From assembly GCF_026151205.1 (NCBI RefSeq), contig NC_087078.1, forward strand, positions 18,825,765 to 18,889,764: DNA of 64,000 nt, given 5' to 3'. The position numbers and the translations under genes are program-made. The notes beneath the pieces are model-generated. The model did no database searches and had not been told where the DNA came from. It worked only from the letters and a program-made list of their open reading frames with translations. Below are positions 46,201 through 61,200 of the stretch, one piece after another. How positions within the stretch are numbered: position 1 is the stretch's first letter; each line of letters begins with the position of its first letter. Origin of the DNA: Bolinopsis microptera (lineage: Eukaryota; Ctenophora; Tentaculata; Lobata; Bolinopsidae).

Positions 46201-49200
46201 GCCTCACCTAGAATTCACAACTATTAACCGAGAAATATTTACTGGTGCTTATAGTTATAATAATAAATCAAATCTAGATTCATCTGACTATTTTGATTTT
46301 CACGTGACGCACGAAAGATATCATAAAAATGCGAAATCAAGACATGGTTAAATAAAATGTTGGTCAACGAAACGGCCACAAGAAACCGATTGCTTCATCA
46401 GAATGTTTTGGGTGTATAGATCGAAAAAGAGATACTGATTCATCACTGAACATGCGAGTGTTACTGCAGCGTTAAATAAAGTACATTGCAAAATTATAGG
46501 ATAGACAGACATTTATAAAATGTAACAGTTGGATCGGACGAACACGCGTACACATTAAAAGCAAGAAAAATAATTAAGAAAACACGGACAAACAAACGAC
46601 AAAGCAGACGAACAAGTGACAAAGCATCCTAACCTCAGTTTCATCTTCAACCTCCGAGGCTGCAATCTTGAGTCTGGCCAGAATGTTATGGGGAGCGTAG
46701 TGGTCAGCCAGAGCTTGTTGCTGTTGTTGAAGATCGCTCAGCTCGTTTCGCTTTGACTCCAACTCTGAGTACTGAAAATATTGATTTGTAATTAATTAAT
46801 CGATTTTTAATTATTTAATTTAAGTTAATAAGGTATATAAATTGAAACGGTAGTAGTTTGTATCACCAGTATGGAGAGGACACAGCTGAGCTGGAAACAT
46901 TATTGGTGCTAGGATAAGCTTAATATAATAAGCTTATGCCTTATGAGCTTTATTTCGTGTATAAAAATATTTAAATCTTATAATTGGAAAGCAAGGTTAA
47001 GTTTTAAACGAGGAAAACACCAGGATAAAATATTAAGATCGAACTGTTAGAAATTAAATTACAGTTTAGCTAACATTAAAAATTGTGGTGTCAGCGACAT
47101 GGATTGAACCAGATAAAACCAATCAAACCAAACAAAATTCAATCAAACAAGATGAAAATCAGCCAAATTCTATCAAATAGACATATCTAACCGATTTAAA
47201 ATTCAACTTAATTTTATTAGCTATTAATCTATAGTCATCACAAAATGTTAATTCTTCTATAATGCTAATGTAATAGATATCAAGACGTATATTCTACAAA
47301 AACACACAAGAACGACCAAACATTTTCCGGCACAACGCAATTCCGGCTGTATATTGTTCCGGTCTGTCTATTTCCTAAGAAGATAACGGAAACACCAGAG
47401 CCGGAAGAAGTATAGATGATAAGGTAGCTCAACTTTTAATGGGAGTTTCATCTCCAGTCAGGGACAAAAGGAAATCGCGGCATGTACGGAATCGCGATTT
47501 TTCCCATTATTTGCGACAAATATTATGTATAGTTTAATGTATAGTCTGTTAAAATTCGCGGTATCGCGATTTTTGGCCAAAATAATCGCGAAATCCTTTT
47601 GTCCCTGTCTCCAGTGCATGGACATGTTTTTGCAGGAACTTGATACTTGTACTATGGTTTAGTATGAAAGCTATCTAATTTAACGTGATGATATCAAACA
47701 TATTTGACCTTTGGGTGGCCTTAAAGTCAAAGCAAAGCGAAATCGGGAAAATTCAACAAAACCTTCGTTATCCATCAAAGCGCACACTTACATTGCACAT
47801 TCTAATCAAACATAGTTGTAATCGTCAATTTGGAGACAAGATTAAGTAGGTTCAGGCATGAACTTGCTCAAGGCATAAGTTCTAGCCATCCTAAATCAGT
47901 TGCAGGCATGAACTTGCTCAATACAAGGCGTAAATTCTAGCCATCCTAAATCAGTTGCAGGCATGAACTTGCTCAAGGCATAAGTTCTAGCCATCCTAAA
48001 TCAGTTAGGTTCAAGCATGAACTTGCTCAAGGCATACGTACTAGCCATCCTAAATCAGTTAGGTGTAGGCATGAACTTGCTCAAGGCATAAGTTCTAGCC
48101 ATCCTAAATCAGTTAGGTGCAGGCAAGAACTTCCTCAAGGCATAAGTTCTAGCCATCCTAAATCAGTTAGGTTCAAGCATGAACTTGCTCAAGGCATAAG
48201 TTCTAGCCATCCTAAATCAGTTAGGTGCAGGCATGAACTTCCTCAAGGCATAAGTTCTAGCCATCCTAAATCAGTTAGGTGCAGGCATGAACTTGCTCAA
48301 GGCATAAGTTCTAGCCATCCTAAATCAGTTAGGTGCAGGCATGAACTTGCTCAAGGCATAAGTTCTAGCCATCCTAAATCAGTTGCCTTGCAGCAGTATT
48401 TGGCACAGCTTATCACACAGAACAGGATAAATTCAATAATGGTAAACACGCTGGCCCCCAGGAACAGTCCAAGTACCCCTCCTACGTCACCGAAAAGGTT
48501 GCCAAGATCGTAAGTAATGACTTCATTGACCTGAGTTTTTTGCATGCTGGTGAAAAGGATCTCAACAACCATAAGATTCTTGAAGATGTCGTCAGGGGTG
48601 GAATAGGTCACGTTATAGTCAGGTTGTGAAAACCCTTGCAAAAAACCACCAACGTTTTTATGAACACTATCGACCCAGTTGTCTGAAATGGTGGCACTGC
48701 TGATGGAGGCTTCGTAGTTCTTCTCCTCGCAAGCAGTGTCACACACGCATTCATTTTCTTCACCGCCTTTCTTTTTATCTTCTGTATTGGTGTAGTTTCC
48801 ATACCACTCAAGGTAGGTAGACAGCCCACAACTGGCCCACTTTTCAAAAGAACAAGCCTTGTACTTACCCTCGTTGTTAGGAGGTAAGACTTGGACACAG
48901 CCGCACCTTTCGTGGAGTGTCCTATCTTTACATTCTTGAAGACATGCTCCCTCATTGTATACACCGTATGTGGTATTTACAAGAGACGCGTTGCAGCTTT
49001 CGGCCTTATGTTTATTTCTCAGTGTGACCCTGAGTCCCAGATCAACTTTGTAATAAGTCCCTGGACTCATCAAGAAGCCAGAAAATATGGTTGAACCGTA
49101 TGTTTCGTGGTCATGAAATACTACGTTAAATCCATGGGTTACACTATCAGATGACCGTTTGGAGTAGTCTTGGATGTCAGCCCAAAACATAAGGGTCAGA

Positions 49201-52200
49201 GCACCATAATCGCCCATCTTACCTCTTAACGTGCCTTGAGGGTTAACTCTCCAGCATTTCCCAGAGCTTGAAGTCGGCATGGTAACGTAATGTGCCACAC
49301 CATCAATTGGAACACCATATTCATCCTTCTCCATAAACGATTCCATTTGACCACAGTGCTGGTTTTTTTGCATACATTTTAACAGTCTGTTTGGTGAAGG
49401 GCCACCATTTTGGAACAAACTTTCGTAAGTTTCGTTCCTGATAGCGAACATCTCGTCATTCGGATCATTCAACCTGTTGGCCAGTTCTTTGGCCTGTTCT
49501 GCGTTGTATTGGTCGATAATGTTGAAGTAATCCTTGTACAGTCTGTTTTCTTCATTTTCAAGGTATGATTTTCTGACTTTATTCATGGAGCAAACAGTAA
49601 TGGTGGGAAATTTGATGCCTTTCTTTTCACTTTCGTTATCATCCACAACGACCTCGAACTTTGTACCGGTCGGTTTATTAACGAACATGAGTATCTTGGT
49701 ACAGATGATGTAGCAAGCGTAGATCGAGAAGGCAATCCACAGAAGGAGAAAGAAGACTTTTAGGAGTTTCCGAGGGCTTTCGAATATAAATTTTATTCCA
49801 TGGGCACTAGTATCCGCTGAAAACTCGCGAATATCACTCATGAAGGAAGTCTTTTTTTGAAGATTGTCCCAAACTGTTTCTTTACGCTGAAGCTGCCTAG
49901 GACCCGGTCTTGGAGGAGCTCCATTTTTATTCATCACTAGGTAGCATTAACTCATTATCACTCATTACAATAAATTGTATACAGTAAATTTGTATATTGT
50001 AAAAGATATTTTCTTTGCAAATAAATATCGGCGGTAAAAAAATGCGGCGAAAAATAATAGGGTCAAGGCAAGAGCCCGTGGAGAGAACATGAAAGTTATT
50101 TTATACGACACGATAATAATATTAGTAATGTGGATAATCCAAAACCGTAGACGTTGTATTATTGATCCACAAGCAGCCCTTAATTAAGTGGTCAACAATT
50201 TTATATTCATATTATAGTCTAGAATATAATTTATTTAATTAATTAAATGAATAAAAAGTGATGATCTCGAAACCTCACAGCAGTTTGTCAGCCCCTCAAA
50301 CATAATAATCGAACAGTTTATGATTGTGAATGTACTATGTAATAACAGTCACATTGCATTTTTAGCACACAGGAATATAACAAATTAAATTTTAAAAACG
50401 AGTTTAACATAACAGCAATACCGCAGTTCAGCCGCAGTACTGTGACAGGAATATCGCAGGAATATCGCAGGACTGTGGCAGTTCAGCCGCAGTACTGTGA
50501 CAGGAATATCGCAGGACTGTGGCAGTACTGTGGCAGGAATATCGCAAGATCGCAGGACTGTGGCAGTACTGTCGCAGGACTGTGGCAGGAATATCGCAAG
50601 ATCGCAGGACTGTGGCAGTACTGTGGCAGGACTGTGGCAGGAATATCGCAAGATCGCAGTACTGTCGCAGGACTGTGGCAGTACTGTCGCAGGACTGTGG
50701 CAGGACTGTCGCAGTGCTGTCGCAGGACTGTGGCAGGAATATCGCAAGATCGCAGGACTGTGGCAGTACTGTCGCAGGACTGTGGCAGGACTGTCGCAGT
50801 GCTGTCGCAGGACTGTGGCAGGAATATCGCAGGACTGTGGCAGTACTGTCGCAGGACTGTGGCAGGACTGTGGCAGGACTGTGGCAGGACTGTGGCAGTT
50901 CTGTTGTCGACGAAATATTGTACGCCCAAGTTACGTCTAGACACTGTACTATAGAAATTTAATTTTCCGCATTCGAACTTACGACAAGTATTGTAAAATA
51001 GTTAGGATGAATTATGAAAAAGTTGGCTATTTTGTCTTAAAAACCCGGATCCATTGTGATACTTCGACACGGACCAAAATTTTGACAATCAATCTGGGGG
51101 AGTTTCAAATTGGATTATGAATGAACTCATTAAAGTTAAACCCCGCTGCTAATACTAGCATTAAAATACCGATCTCCCTCTTCTTTAATCAAGGAAGTCG
51201 ACGGAATTATAGTTCATTGTCGTGCAGGTACGGTAGGTGATTGGTATACAATGGATAGTCATTATATCACCTATTGAAGCCACTTGATTATACCAAAGTG
51301 AACATTTTCCAGGAGACACGTACTGCGTTATATACTGTCTCCTGCCAAGGTATGATTAAATTTAAACTATTTTAATAAAAGAGGTGTAGCTGAATTTGGA
51401 AAGGAAATAATGTGGTGATATTTTAACAGATCGTCCAATGAAGGAGGCGACAGAGAGTCACACACCGTAAGAGACCGGAACTTTCAGTAACAGTGGGACC
51501 TATAAGTCTGGCCACAGTAGACTTTTTGAGCCTTCTGTTAATTTCTAACAAAAGAATAAACCCGTCATATCTCCGCAAGCAATCCTCGCCTCCTAAATAG
51601 ATCCGTGCTGGAGAGAATGCCTTGAAGAAAGGGAAATTCTAACTAACTACGAAGTCTACTGCTGCCTTTTGAAAGATGCGAAGTTTAAGATATCATGTGA
51701 AGTCTTCAAGGAATGATCCTGCCAAAGACCCAATTTCGTACAAAGGTAGTTTACCCATGAACCCCACCGGATCCTTGTAAACTTAGACGACTCTCAGTCT
51801 TTTCAAATCATTACTGGCAAACTAAGGCATTAAAGAAGCAGAATTTCGTACTGCACAACAGTTCTTCACAACGAAAGGGTTTTAATTTAAAAAACAAAGA
51901 TCTGGTTTCAGTGAAATGCAAACTTATTAGTATCGAAGATTATATTTGAAGATTGAAAAAAACAAGAAACCTCCCCTTTGGGAAATGAAAATTACAACAG
52001 GCAAGTCCGCCCGTCCACACTTCAATCGACAAAGGAAAAGTATGCGTCAAACATATGATGAGGACTGAGGAGTTTCTGAATTAATGACATATCATTTGAT
52101 CATGAGGATTTCTTTTGAATTCTGTTATAGCGGATGTTTCAACCATTATTATATCCAAGACTTCGTGACTGTAGTCTTGAAGGAGTTAAAACTGAAGGCA

Positions 52201-55200
52201 GGTCTTTTAGACTAATGGCTATTGACTCTGGTATTTTATCTGAGGCACTGACACAATGATCTTTCAATGATAACGGTTCAATGTAGTAATTAATACAATA
52301 CCACTTTAATTGATCCTAATTAATAATCAAGAGTCATGTCGCCAGTAAATAAGTATTTGAATGCTCTTTTTCTCCGAAATAAAGGAATAGAGCATTTTAA
52401 TGCGATTATAGTCTAGTATAGTGTAGTTATGGGCTGAGAAAATGTTCTCTTATTTGGCGAAACTTATCTTTTTAAGAAAGCATTCAATGATAGTGCACAG
52501 CATTCCAAACAGGCCACCAATCTGTCACCAGATTATTGACAGGCGTTTATTGTTCCAATCCTAGCATATTTGAGCCGATAGGACAGTTGTAGTGCAGATG
52601 AGCACAGACAGCACCCGATTAAATTGAAAAGTTCGTCCTGGTAACTGGTAACTGGTAACTGGTAACTGGCAACTGGTAACTGGTACCTGTTCACTGGTAA
52701 TCGGTAACTGGTAACTGGTAACTGGTAACTGGTAACTGGTAACTGGTAAGTCATGACGGTACGACCCCTAATAAGCATAGAATGAGGGACCGTAGACTCC
52801 GGGCGTTTCAGTCTGCACAATCCTCGTGAGAAATATAAACAGAAACTGGACTGCTTCTATGAGTTGATAATTACAATCTGGCAAGGAGAATTCAAACCAC
52901 AGGAAACATTTTTAATAAAGCAGAACCCTCATCCCAATAATACTACAGTCGAGGATTAATCTAAGTTATTAGTGCTTATGTAATACGCTACGTGACCAAC
53001 GGCATGGTTCTGTACAACAGACTCAACTTGGGAAAGTAGCAGTACCAACATTTTTATACAAAACTAAATTCCGGAGTGTAGCACAGCAACTAGTAGTCAG
53101 ACTACCTATCACTCATGTTCTAAATACAACAAGCGAGTATAACTTTTGTGCCAAACATTTGGGTCCAGGTACGGAAACGACCAACGCGAACGCCACTGTT
53201 GACTGTACCATAATTATTTATTATGCAGCCATAATGCTGCAAAGTTATGCCCGATGCCTCCATACGGCCAATGGCCGTGTAATTCAGTGGTTATCTTGGA
53301 ATTTAAAAGTTTGTAAATATGAATAATAGGCAAGCTTCCATAAACGATATTTTATGATCGGCGCCGATAATCGCTTATTGAGCGCTTTTTCGGCGCTTTT
53401 TTGAAAAAAAACCGTTTACAATCGCTTTTTTTACGATTATAAACGGTTCAAAAAAAATCGCTTATAATCGACTATAATTGAGGTCATAATTCAAAAAAGC
53501 GCTTTTTTGAATTTAAAAGCGCTTATAAGCGCTTTTAAGCGCTTACTAGCGTCGCTGAGCGATTTGAAAGCGGTTTTCCAGTAGGATTGGCGCCAAAAAC
53601 GGGTGGATAAGCGGTTGGCCGGATAAGCGATTCGTAGGCGCTTTTTTGAACCATTTATAAGCGATTATAAGCGCTTATAATTGGGGTGCAATTTAGCTGT
53701 TTGTAAAGCGCAAATAAAGCGCTTATAAGCGCTTTTAAAATTGAGTCAGGAAAACGCTATATTACATCTTATAACCGCTTATAATCGATTATAATCGCTT
53801 TTTTAGAAATCGCTTATAACGGCTAATTCATCGCTATTTCACCGCTTTTACCGCTTTTCCTATCATCCATGGCCAGGTGAGCAGGAATTAAAAAGCGCTT
53901 ATAAGCGCTTTTTCGATGCTGCCCCTAACCTGGTCGGAACGGGGTAGTGCCCGGAATTTAAAAGCGCTTATAAGCGCTTTTTCAATGCTGCCCCTAACCT
54001 GGTCGGAACGGGGGAGGGCACGGAATTTAAAAGCGCTTATAAGCGCTTTTTCAATGCTGCCACTAACCTGGTCGGAACTGGAGAGTGCCCGGAATTAAAA
54101 AGCGCTTATAAGCGATTTCTCAATTCCCCTTAATCTGGTCGGAACTGGAGAGTGCCTGGAATTAATAAGCGCTTATAAGCGATTTCTCAATTCCCCTTTA
54201 CCTGGTCGGAACTGGAAATCAAAGTGCCCGCTTATAAGTGCTCTTCTGTGCAACCTGGGGTGCACCGGCAGAGTCAGGATTTAAAAGCGCTTATAGGCGC
54301 TTATGATCGCTTTTCTACCGCTTTTCCCATCACCCATGGCCTGGTTGGCAAGAATTATAAAGCGCTTATAAACGCTTTTTCAATGCTGCCCCTAACCTGG
54401 TCGGAACAGGGGAGTGCCTGGAATTAATAAGCGCTTATAAGCGATTTCTGAATTCCCCTTAACCTGGTCGGAACTGGAAATCAGAGTGCCCGCTTATAAG
54501 TGCATTTCTGTGCAACCTGGGGTGCACCGGCAGAGTCAGGATTTAAAAGCGCTTATAGGCGCTTATGATCGCTTTTCTACCGCTTTCCTATCGCCCATGG
54601 CCTGGTTGGCAGGAATTAGAAAGCGCTTATAAGCGCTTTTTGAATGCTGCCACTAACCTGGTCGGAACGGGGGAGTGCCCGGAATTAAAAAGCGCTTATA
54701 AGCACTTTTTCAATGCTGCCACTAACCTGGTCGGAACGGGGGAGTGCCCGGAATTAAAAAGCGCTTATAAGCGATTTCTCAATTCCCCTTGGCCTTAATC
54801 TGGTCGGAACTGGAGAGTGCCTGGAATTAATAAGCGCTTATAAGCGATTTCTCAATTCCCCTTTACCTGGTCGGAACTGGAAATCAAAGTGCCCGCTTAT
54901 AAGTGCTCTTCTGTGCAACCTGGGGTGCACCGGCAGAGTCAGGATTTAAAAGCGCTTATAGGCGCTTATGATCGCTTTTCTACCGCTTTTCCCATCACCC
55001 ATGGCCTGGTTGGCAAGAATTATAAAGCGCTTATAAACGCTTTTTCAATGCTGCCCCTAACCTGGTCGGAACGGGGGAGTGCCTGGAATTAATAAGCGCT
55101 TATAAGCGATTTCTGAATTCCCCTTAACCTGGTCGGAACTGGAAATCAGAGTGCCCGCTTATAAGTGCATTTCTGTGCAACCTGGGGTGCACCGGCAGAG

Positions 55201-58200
55201 TCAGGATTTAAAAGCGCTTATAGGCGCTTATGATCGCTTTTCTACCGCTTTCCTATCGCCCATGGCCTGGTTGGCAGGAATTAGAAAGCGCTTATAAGCG
55301 CTTTTTGAATGCTGCCACTAACCTGGTCGGAACGGGGGAGTGCCCGGAATTAAAAAGCGCTTATAAGCACTTTTTCAATGCTGCCCCTAACCTGGTCGGA
55401 ACGGGGGAGTGCCCGGAATTAAAAGCGCTTATAAGCGCTTTTTCAATGCTGCCCCTAACCTGTACCTGGTCGGAACGGGGGAGTACCCGAAATAAGAAAG
55501 CGCTTATAAAGCAGAGTGCCAGGAATTAGAAAGCGCTTATAAGCTTAACGGGCGATACTTGTAAAATATTTGTTTCAAATATTACGTTGAGTCCAACTCG
55601 GTGCGCGTCCTGGTAAGTTATAAACTTACAATTATAAGCACAAATCTGAACATCCGTTCACCTGGGGTGCACGGAATTTAAATGCGCTTATAAGCGCTTT
55701 TCTCGATGCCCCTAAACCTGTCATGCACTGGCGGGAGTCAGGATTTGAAAAGTGGTTATAAGCGATTACAATCACTTTTTATTACTGGTTTTTACCGCTT
55801 TATCTATCATTTATCACCATGGATTTAAACATAGTTGTTTGATTGGCGATCTAGAAGCCAAGTAAGAAGGCTAAGTGCACAGCGCGGCAAAGTTCTCCGA
55901 CAATAATTGTCAGAAATTGTAAAGCGCTTGCAAGCGTTTATTTATATGTTGTTAATGGTGGCGGTTGTCCTGGTGGCGGTCGATGCGCGCTGCGTCATTA
56001 GTCATACACTGACACACTTCACATTCAGAACTTGCAAAAGAAAAGTATAGTATATGAAATTAAATTATTGCGCTGGGCCACGCTCAGTCTGTCAACGAGT
56101 ATGACAGGCCTGTTTATGTCATTCCAAGGAATCTCTAGTCGCGGGTTGAGCGAATCACGACGTCTGAAAAAAGTGCGGTGCTCATTGAAAGTTAGTGTGT
56201 GCGTGACCAGCATTCACGTACTTGTTCATAATCAATCGTGGACATAAAAAACACGTGCACGCTGAGTACCTATAGGAAAAAAGTAATGTATACACTAAAA
56301 AAGCCGCGCGCGTGCTGAGATAGCTTGTAAAATCTGGTTATTACTAATAGTAATAATATTAGATAGTAAAACTGCAACAAATAAACCGCGCCAGCTTGCA
56401 CGTTTGAGTCGCAGGTCGCTCAGCTACGAAATCGCTCGCCAAAATTTTAAGAAAATTCTTGTGAAAAGGCTTTTGGGTATGATATTGATCTGAATCGGTG
56501 TATTTTTTAGACGCTGATCCCGAATCACCCGCCATGACGTAGGGTAAAAATACTTCCCTGGAGAGTTACATGGGCAAAAACCGTTTTAGTCACGTGACAG
56601 GCTAGTAAAACATGATTTCGATTGTTTAGGGCTCATGTTAGGGTTAGGGTTGTGGTACGCGGGTTATGAATAGCTTCGGGGTTATGGTTAGGGTTAGGGT
56701 TGGGATTAGGGTTTATGTAAAACTGTTTTGTACGGCTGCAAAACCATAAAAACCAAGGTCACGTGAAATTTTTGGGCGAGCGAATTAGCAAGAGCCGGTT
56801 TTTATATAAAAATAAGCGTACACATGATATACAATGCAATAAAGCTAAGAGTTTCTGCATGTTCGATTATTTTGCACCTAAGTCTAACCATGTGCCTTCG
56901 TGCTGCCGTTGCTCTATCCAGATAGCTAGTGCGCCATGCCATCGACAGTGAGCCGCGCGTGCCGACTGTATAGTAGTAGGATGGTTTTTTAGCGCTAATT
57001 TCGGCCAGCACAATTTTCTTCAAACAAATAGATATTGAGTATCCTTCCCGACCTCCGATTGCAACAAAAATTGGCGAGCTTACTCATAGACTTACAAGGA
57101 AAGTGTCCGAAATAATACGACAAAAATCAACGAATTTGGTCAAATTACGCGACTTTTACAGCTAATTTTGCTCCAAAAGCCGCGCACCATCAAATATGGC
57201 ACCCTTCATCTAACCATGTGCTTTCGCGCCACGTCGGGCGCGCTTGTTTCACAAGTCAAGAAGTGAGGGGGCTTATAAGCGCTCTTTAGTTCCGGGCACT
57301 CCCCCGTTCCGACCAGGTTAGGGCCTAGGGGCAGCATTGAAAAAGTGCTTATAAGCGCTTTCTAATTCCTACCAACCAGGCCATGGGCGATAGGAAAAGC
57401 GGTAGAAAAGCAATCATAAGCGCCTATAAGCGCTTTTAAATCCTGACTCTGCCGGTGCACCCCAGGTTGCTCAGAAAAGCACATGCAAGTTCCGACCAAG
57501 TAAAGGGGAGTTGAGAAATCGCTTATAAGCGCTTTTAAATTCCGGGCACTATTCTGTTCCGACCAGGTTAGGGCAGCATCGAAAAAGCGCTTATAAGCGC
57601 TTTTTAATTCCTGCTCACCTGGCCATGGATGATAGGAAAAGCGGTAAAAGCGGTGAAATAGCGATGAATTAGCCGTTATAAGCGATTTCTAAAAAAGCGA
57701 TTATAATCGATTATAAGCGGTTATAAGATGTAATATAGCGTTTTCCTGACTCAATTTTAAAAGCGCTTATAAGCGCTTTATTTGCGCTTTACAAACAGCT
57801 AAATTGCACCCCAATTATAAGCGCTTATAATCGCTTATAAATGGTTCAAAAAAGCGCCTACGAATCGCTTATCCGGCCAACCGCTTATCCACCCGTTTTT
57901 GGCGCCAATCCTACTGGAAAACCGCTTTCAAATCGCTCAGCGACGCTAGTAAGCGCTTAAAAGCGCTTATAAGCGCTTTTAAATTCAAAAAAGCGCTTTT
58001 TTGAATTATGACATCAATTATAGTCGATTATAAGCGATTTTTTTTGAACCGTTTATAATCGTAAAAAAAGCGATTGTAAACGGTTTTTTTTCAAAAAAGC
58101 GCCGAAAAAGCGCTCAATAAGCGATTATCGGCGCCGATCATAAAATATCGTTTATGGAAACTTGCCGAATAATAAGCCATTACTCTGCTCGTGACTTTTG

Positions 58201-61200
58201 CTTATCTTAGTCGAATAAGAAAGTATATAATGGTAAATTATTGAAAATATCAAAGCATTCCAAACAGGCCACCAATCTGTCGCCAGATTATTAACAGGCG
58301 TTCATTATTTCAATCCTAGCATATTTGAGCCGATAGAGCATTAGTAGTGCTGCTGAGTCCAAGGCATGCAACCTGCAATCCGAAGTGATTGCAACCCTTA
58401 CGGAAGACTATGAGTATGACTAGCTAAGAGAAGAAGACAAGCTAAGAGAAATAACTAAATATCTAATTGATAACGTTAGTGGCATAACTGAAGGCGCCAT
58501 TAGTTAAATACATAATGGGCAGTTAATGACATAACTGATTGTGTTGTGGTGGCACCATGCGTACCAGTGGTGGCACCATGCGTACCAGTGGTGGCACCAT
58601 GCGTACCAGTGGTGGCACCATGCGTACCAGTGGTGGCACCATGCGTACCAGTGGTGGCACCATGCGTACCAGTGGTGGCACCATGCGTACCAGTGGTGGC
58701 ACCATGCGTACCAGTGGTGGTAGTATTGTGACGGCATGGTAGTATTGGTTGTTTTCTCCAAGCGCAAAATTTTACCGTGTAAACTTGCAACATTATCTAC
58801 GTATAAGAAAATGCCAATTATTACAAAGTTTAAGTACAGATTTTAGATTGTGGTGGGGATTTCAAAAACATAAATATCTCTCAAGATCACATCTCAAGAC
58901 TGAAATAAAAGATGCCAAATACTGCCCAAACTGTGAAGAATACAGGTTAAAAATTGTATTGGACTTCAACTAATAACAACAAGTTAAATGATTGGCATAA
59001 AATGTTGTAATACTAAACAGCTATTACTAACTGTAATAGCTGTATTGACTATTGGATATGCCGATTGTTTATCACGTCTTTCAGCAGCTAAACTGTCGAA
59101 CAATTGATAATAATACGACAAATCTAGTGTTTGATTATTGATAACACTATGTAAGAGAAGCGTTATGTTTGATTATTGATAACACTATGTAAGAGAAGCG
59201 TTATGTTTGATTATTGATAACACTATGTAAGAGAAGCGTTATGTTTGATTATTGATAACACTATGTAAGAGAAGCGTTATGTTTGATTATTGATAACACT
59301 ATGTAAGAGAAGCGTTATCAGTTATGATGGGGGGGGGGGGGTTATGATTTAATCTTGGAGCTGGGTCTGCTTTGTTGAGCGATTGAGTGATTTCTTTTGC
59401 ATTTCATCACGCACGCAACAAACGCCGGCACAATAGATTCGGAAATTTAATGAATCTGCTGAGAATGAAAGCGTATCTTTAATCGAACACTAGATCTAGC
59501 TTATACACATCACGATCTATTTTGCCCTATCTCAATACCATAATTTTATAAATCACAATAGACATTCTTCATTTCTCTAATCTCATAAAAAGAGGTTTAG
59601 TCAGGCACAACCACCTGACTCGACACAAATTGATGAAAAATTAAAGTGTCTGGTGAACGAAAAGAGCGGGCAATTTTAATTCGGCTCTTCTATTGTATCA
59701 GTCTGTTTATGGGTTATAAAGACAGATTTGATATCCATTAATAGTTTGACTATTTTAGAATTCCTTAAATTCAAGAGAAAAACAATGGCTACATTCCAGA
59801 ATAGCCGCACAGTTTTAATCGAAAATTTACCAAAAAACATGGTACAATCTATAAATTTTGTTGAGATAAAGGAATGTGATGACAAGAGCATGTGTTAACC
59901 ACTAAGGCCCCAAAAATATGGAAAGTTAAAAGGTACAAAACGGAACACGTTCTAATAAGTGGATGGATAAAAAGGCAGTTCTTGTTTTTAGGTATCAATA
60001 GAAAGTATTCTAACCACTTATCAACGGCTAAATGAAAGAAGGAGGCTTTAAAAATAAAATACCATAGAAAACATTCTTACCAGAGCAATGAGTTCCTGCT
60101 GTTTTTCCTCTAATTGCGGTTTTAGGGTGAGGTTCTCGAGGGCTAGTGTCTCGTTTCGTTCCACTATCTTCGTCCTATCTTCTTGTAGTCTAAAAAAACA
60201 AGCAGTTCAAAACTTTGCACCGATGTAATGCTTGCTTTTTAAATAATCAGAAGACTGCTATTTTATATGGATTTTTACTTGAAAGGAGCATTTAGCCCAC
60301 AAATTCAGTCATCATATCACGTCATTATATATATGAGGATGGTCGATGCAGGAATCGTATGGCAAGATATTAAATAGGTATTTATGTTCCAGGGAAAGAT
60401 TGACCAATCGAAGTGCATTTTAGGTATATTAAACCAGCTGCATGTGAATGTCTTGATATTTAATAGATCCAATATTGAGGCGTTATGTCATTGACCAGGG
60501 TGCCATATGTTAATGTCTGGAGAGTTGACACAGCGATGGTGTTTCGTTTAGTGAGACCAACACAACTCTTCAAAACCCTAGACTCTTTAAAACCCTAGAC
60601 TACTCGTGATCTGATGATCAGTTTGGCCACCAGAACTGTCCATTAAATTTGGATGCAAGGAAGTTAGTTAGTGCTAGTTTTATGCCCGGCCCGTAGTTGT
60701 CTCTTGAGTTACTGTAACATTTAACAAGCTAGTTAAGGGAGTGCCTCTTTAGGTACTGTAACATTTAACAGGCTAGTTAATGGAGTGCCGAGTCCCGGCT
60801 TGCTTCCAAATACGAGACTAATTTCTGAAGTTCATGCTGATAAAATCAGCTTCAAAGACGCACTGTGAACTCCTACATACTCATCTTCTAATCACACACT
60901 TGTGGAAAATACATTTGTAGAGCAAATCCTATTAGTGCAGCAAATTGCAGCTCTGGTTTCCTGACGTAAAATATCTCATCGTTAAAGACCACTGAATCCC
61001 AGACCACAGAAGTCTTTCTGTACTTTTAATCCATTATGTAGTGGCTTTCGATTTATTCAGCTTCCTCAACATTTTAATGAGGGCCTCTATTTAAGCGATT
61101 TAAAATGCTTATCTTGGGAATCAGACGTTTTCAACCGATCACAGAAATGCTTTAACAGCGGTTGTAAAATTATTTTGATCGGGATAAAGATTGATTACAC

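Larger units (their letters stand above)
53329..58166. mobile_element. 4.8-kb foldback element with ~600-bp inverted ends
   Basis: The left end (GGCAAGCTTCCATAAACGAT) is repeated inverted at the right end (ATCGTTTATGGAAACTTGCC). Near-identical arms extend to about 53940 on the left and start about 57555 on the right. The flanks share the perfect 8-bp direct repeat GAATAATA (53321-53328 and 58167-58174), so the whole 4838 bp moved as one unit. Arms and interior are built from the palindrome AAGCGCTTATAAGCGCTT. No transposase or other gene is visible; the element must depend on enzymes encoded elsewhere. Confidence 0.88.

Noticed and set aside
46900-46945. Inverted AAGCTTA sequence as a partner of the 30-32 kb inverted repeat
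   Set aside because: Only a short AT-rich palindrome; no extended match.
50385-50962. ORFs of 120-170 aa on both strands
   Set aside because: By-products of the 11-bp GCAGGACTGTG repeat.
53916-55529. Repeated small ORFs (SMLPLTWSE motif) as a gene family
   Set aside because: They come from tandem units within the foldback element and share no start or domain structure.
56640-56715. Telomere
   Set aside because: Only a few TTAGGG-like units, degenerate and inside a transposon.
58500-58793. ORFs in five frames over the 21-bp repeat
   Set aside because: Simple repeat translation, mutually exclusive frames.
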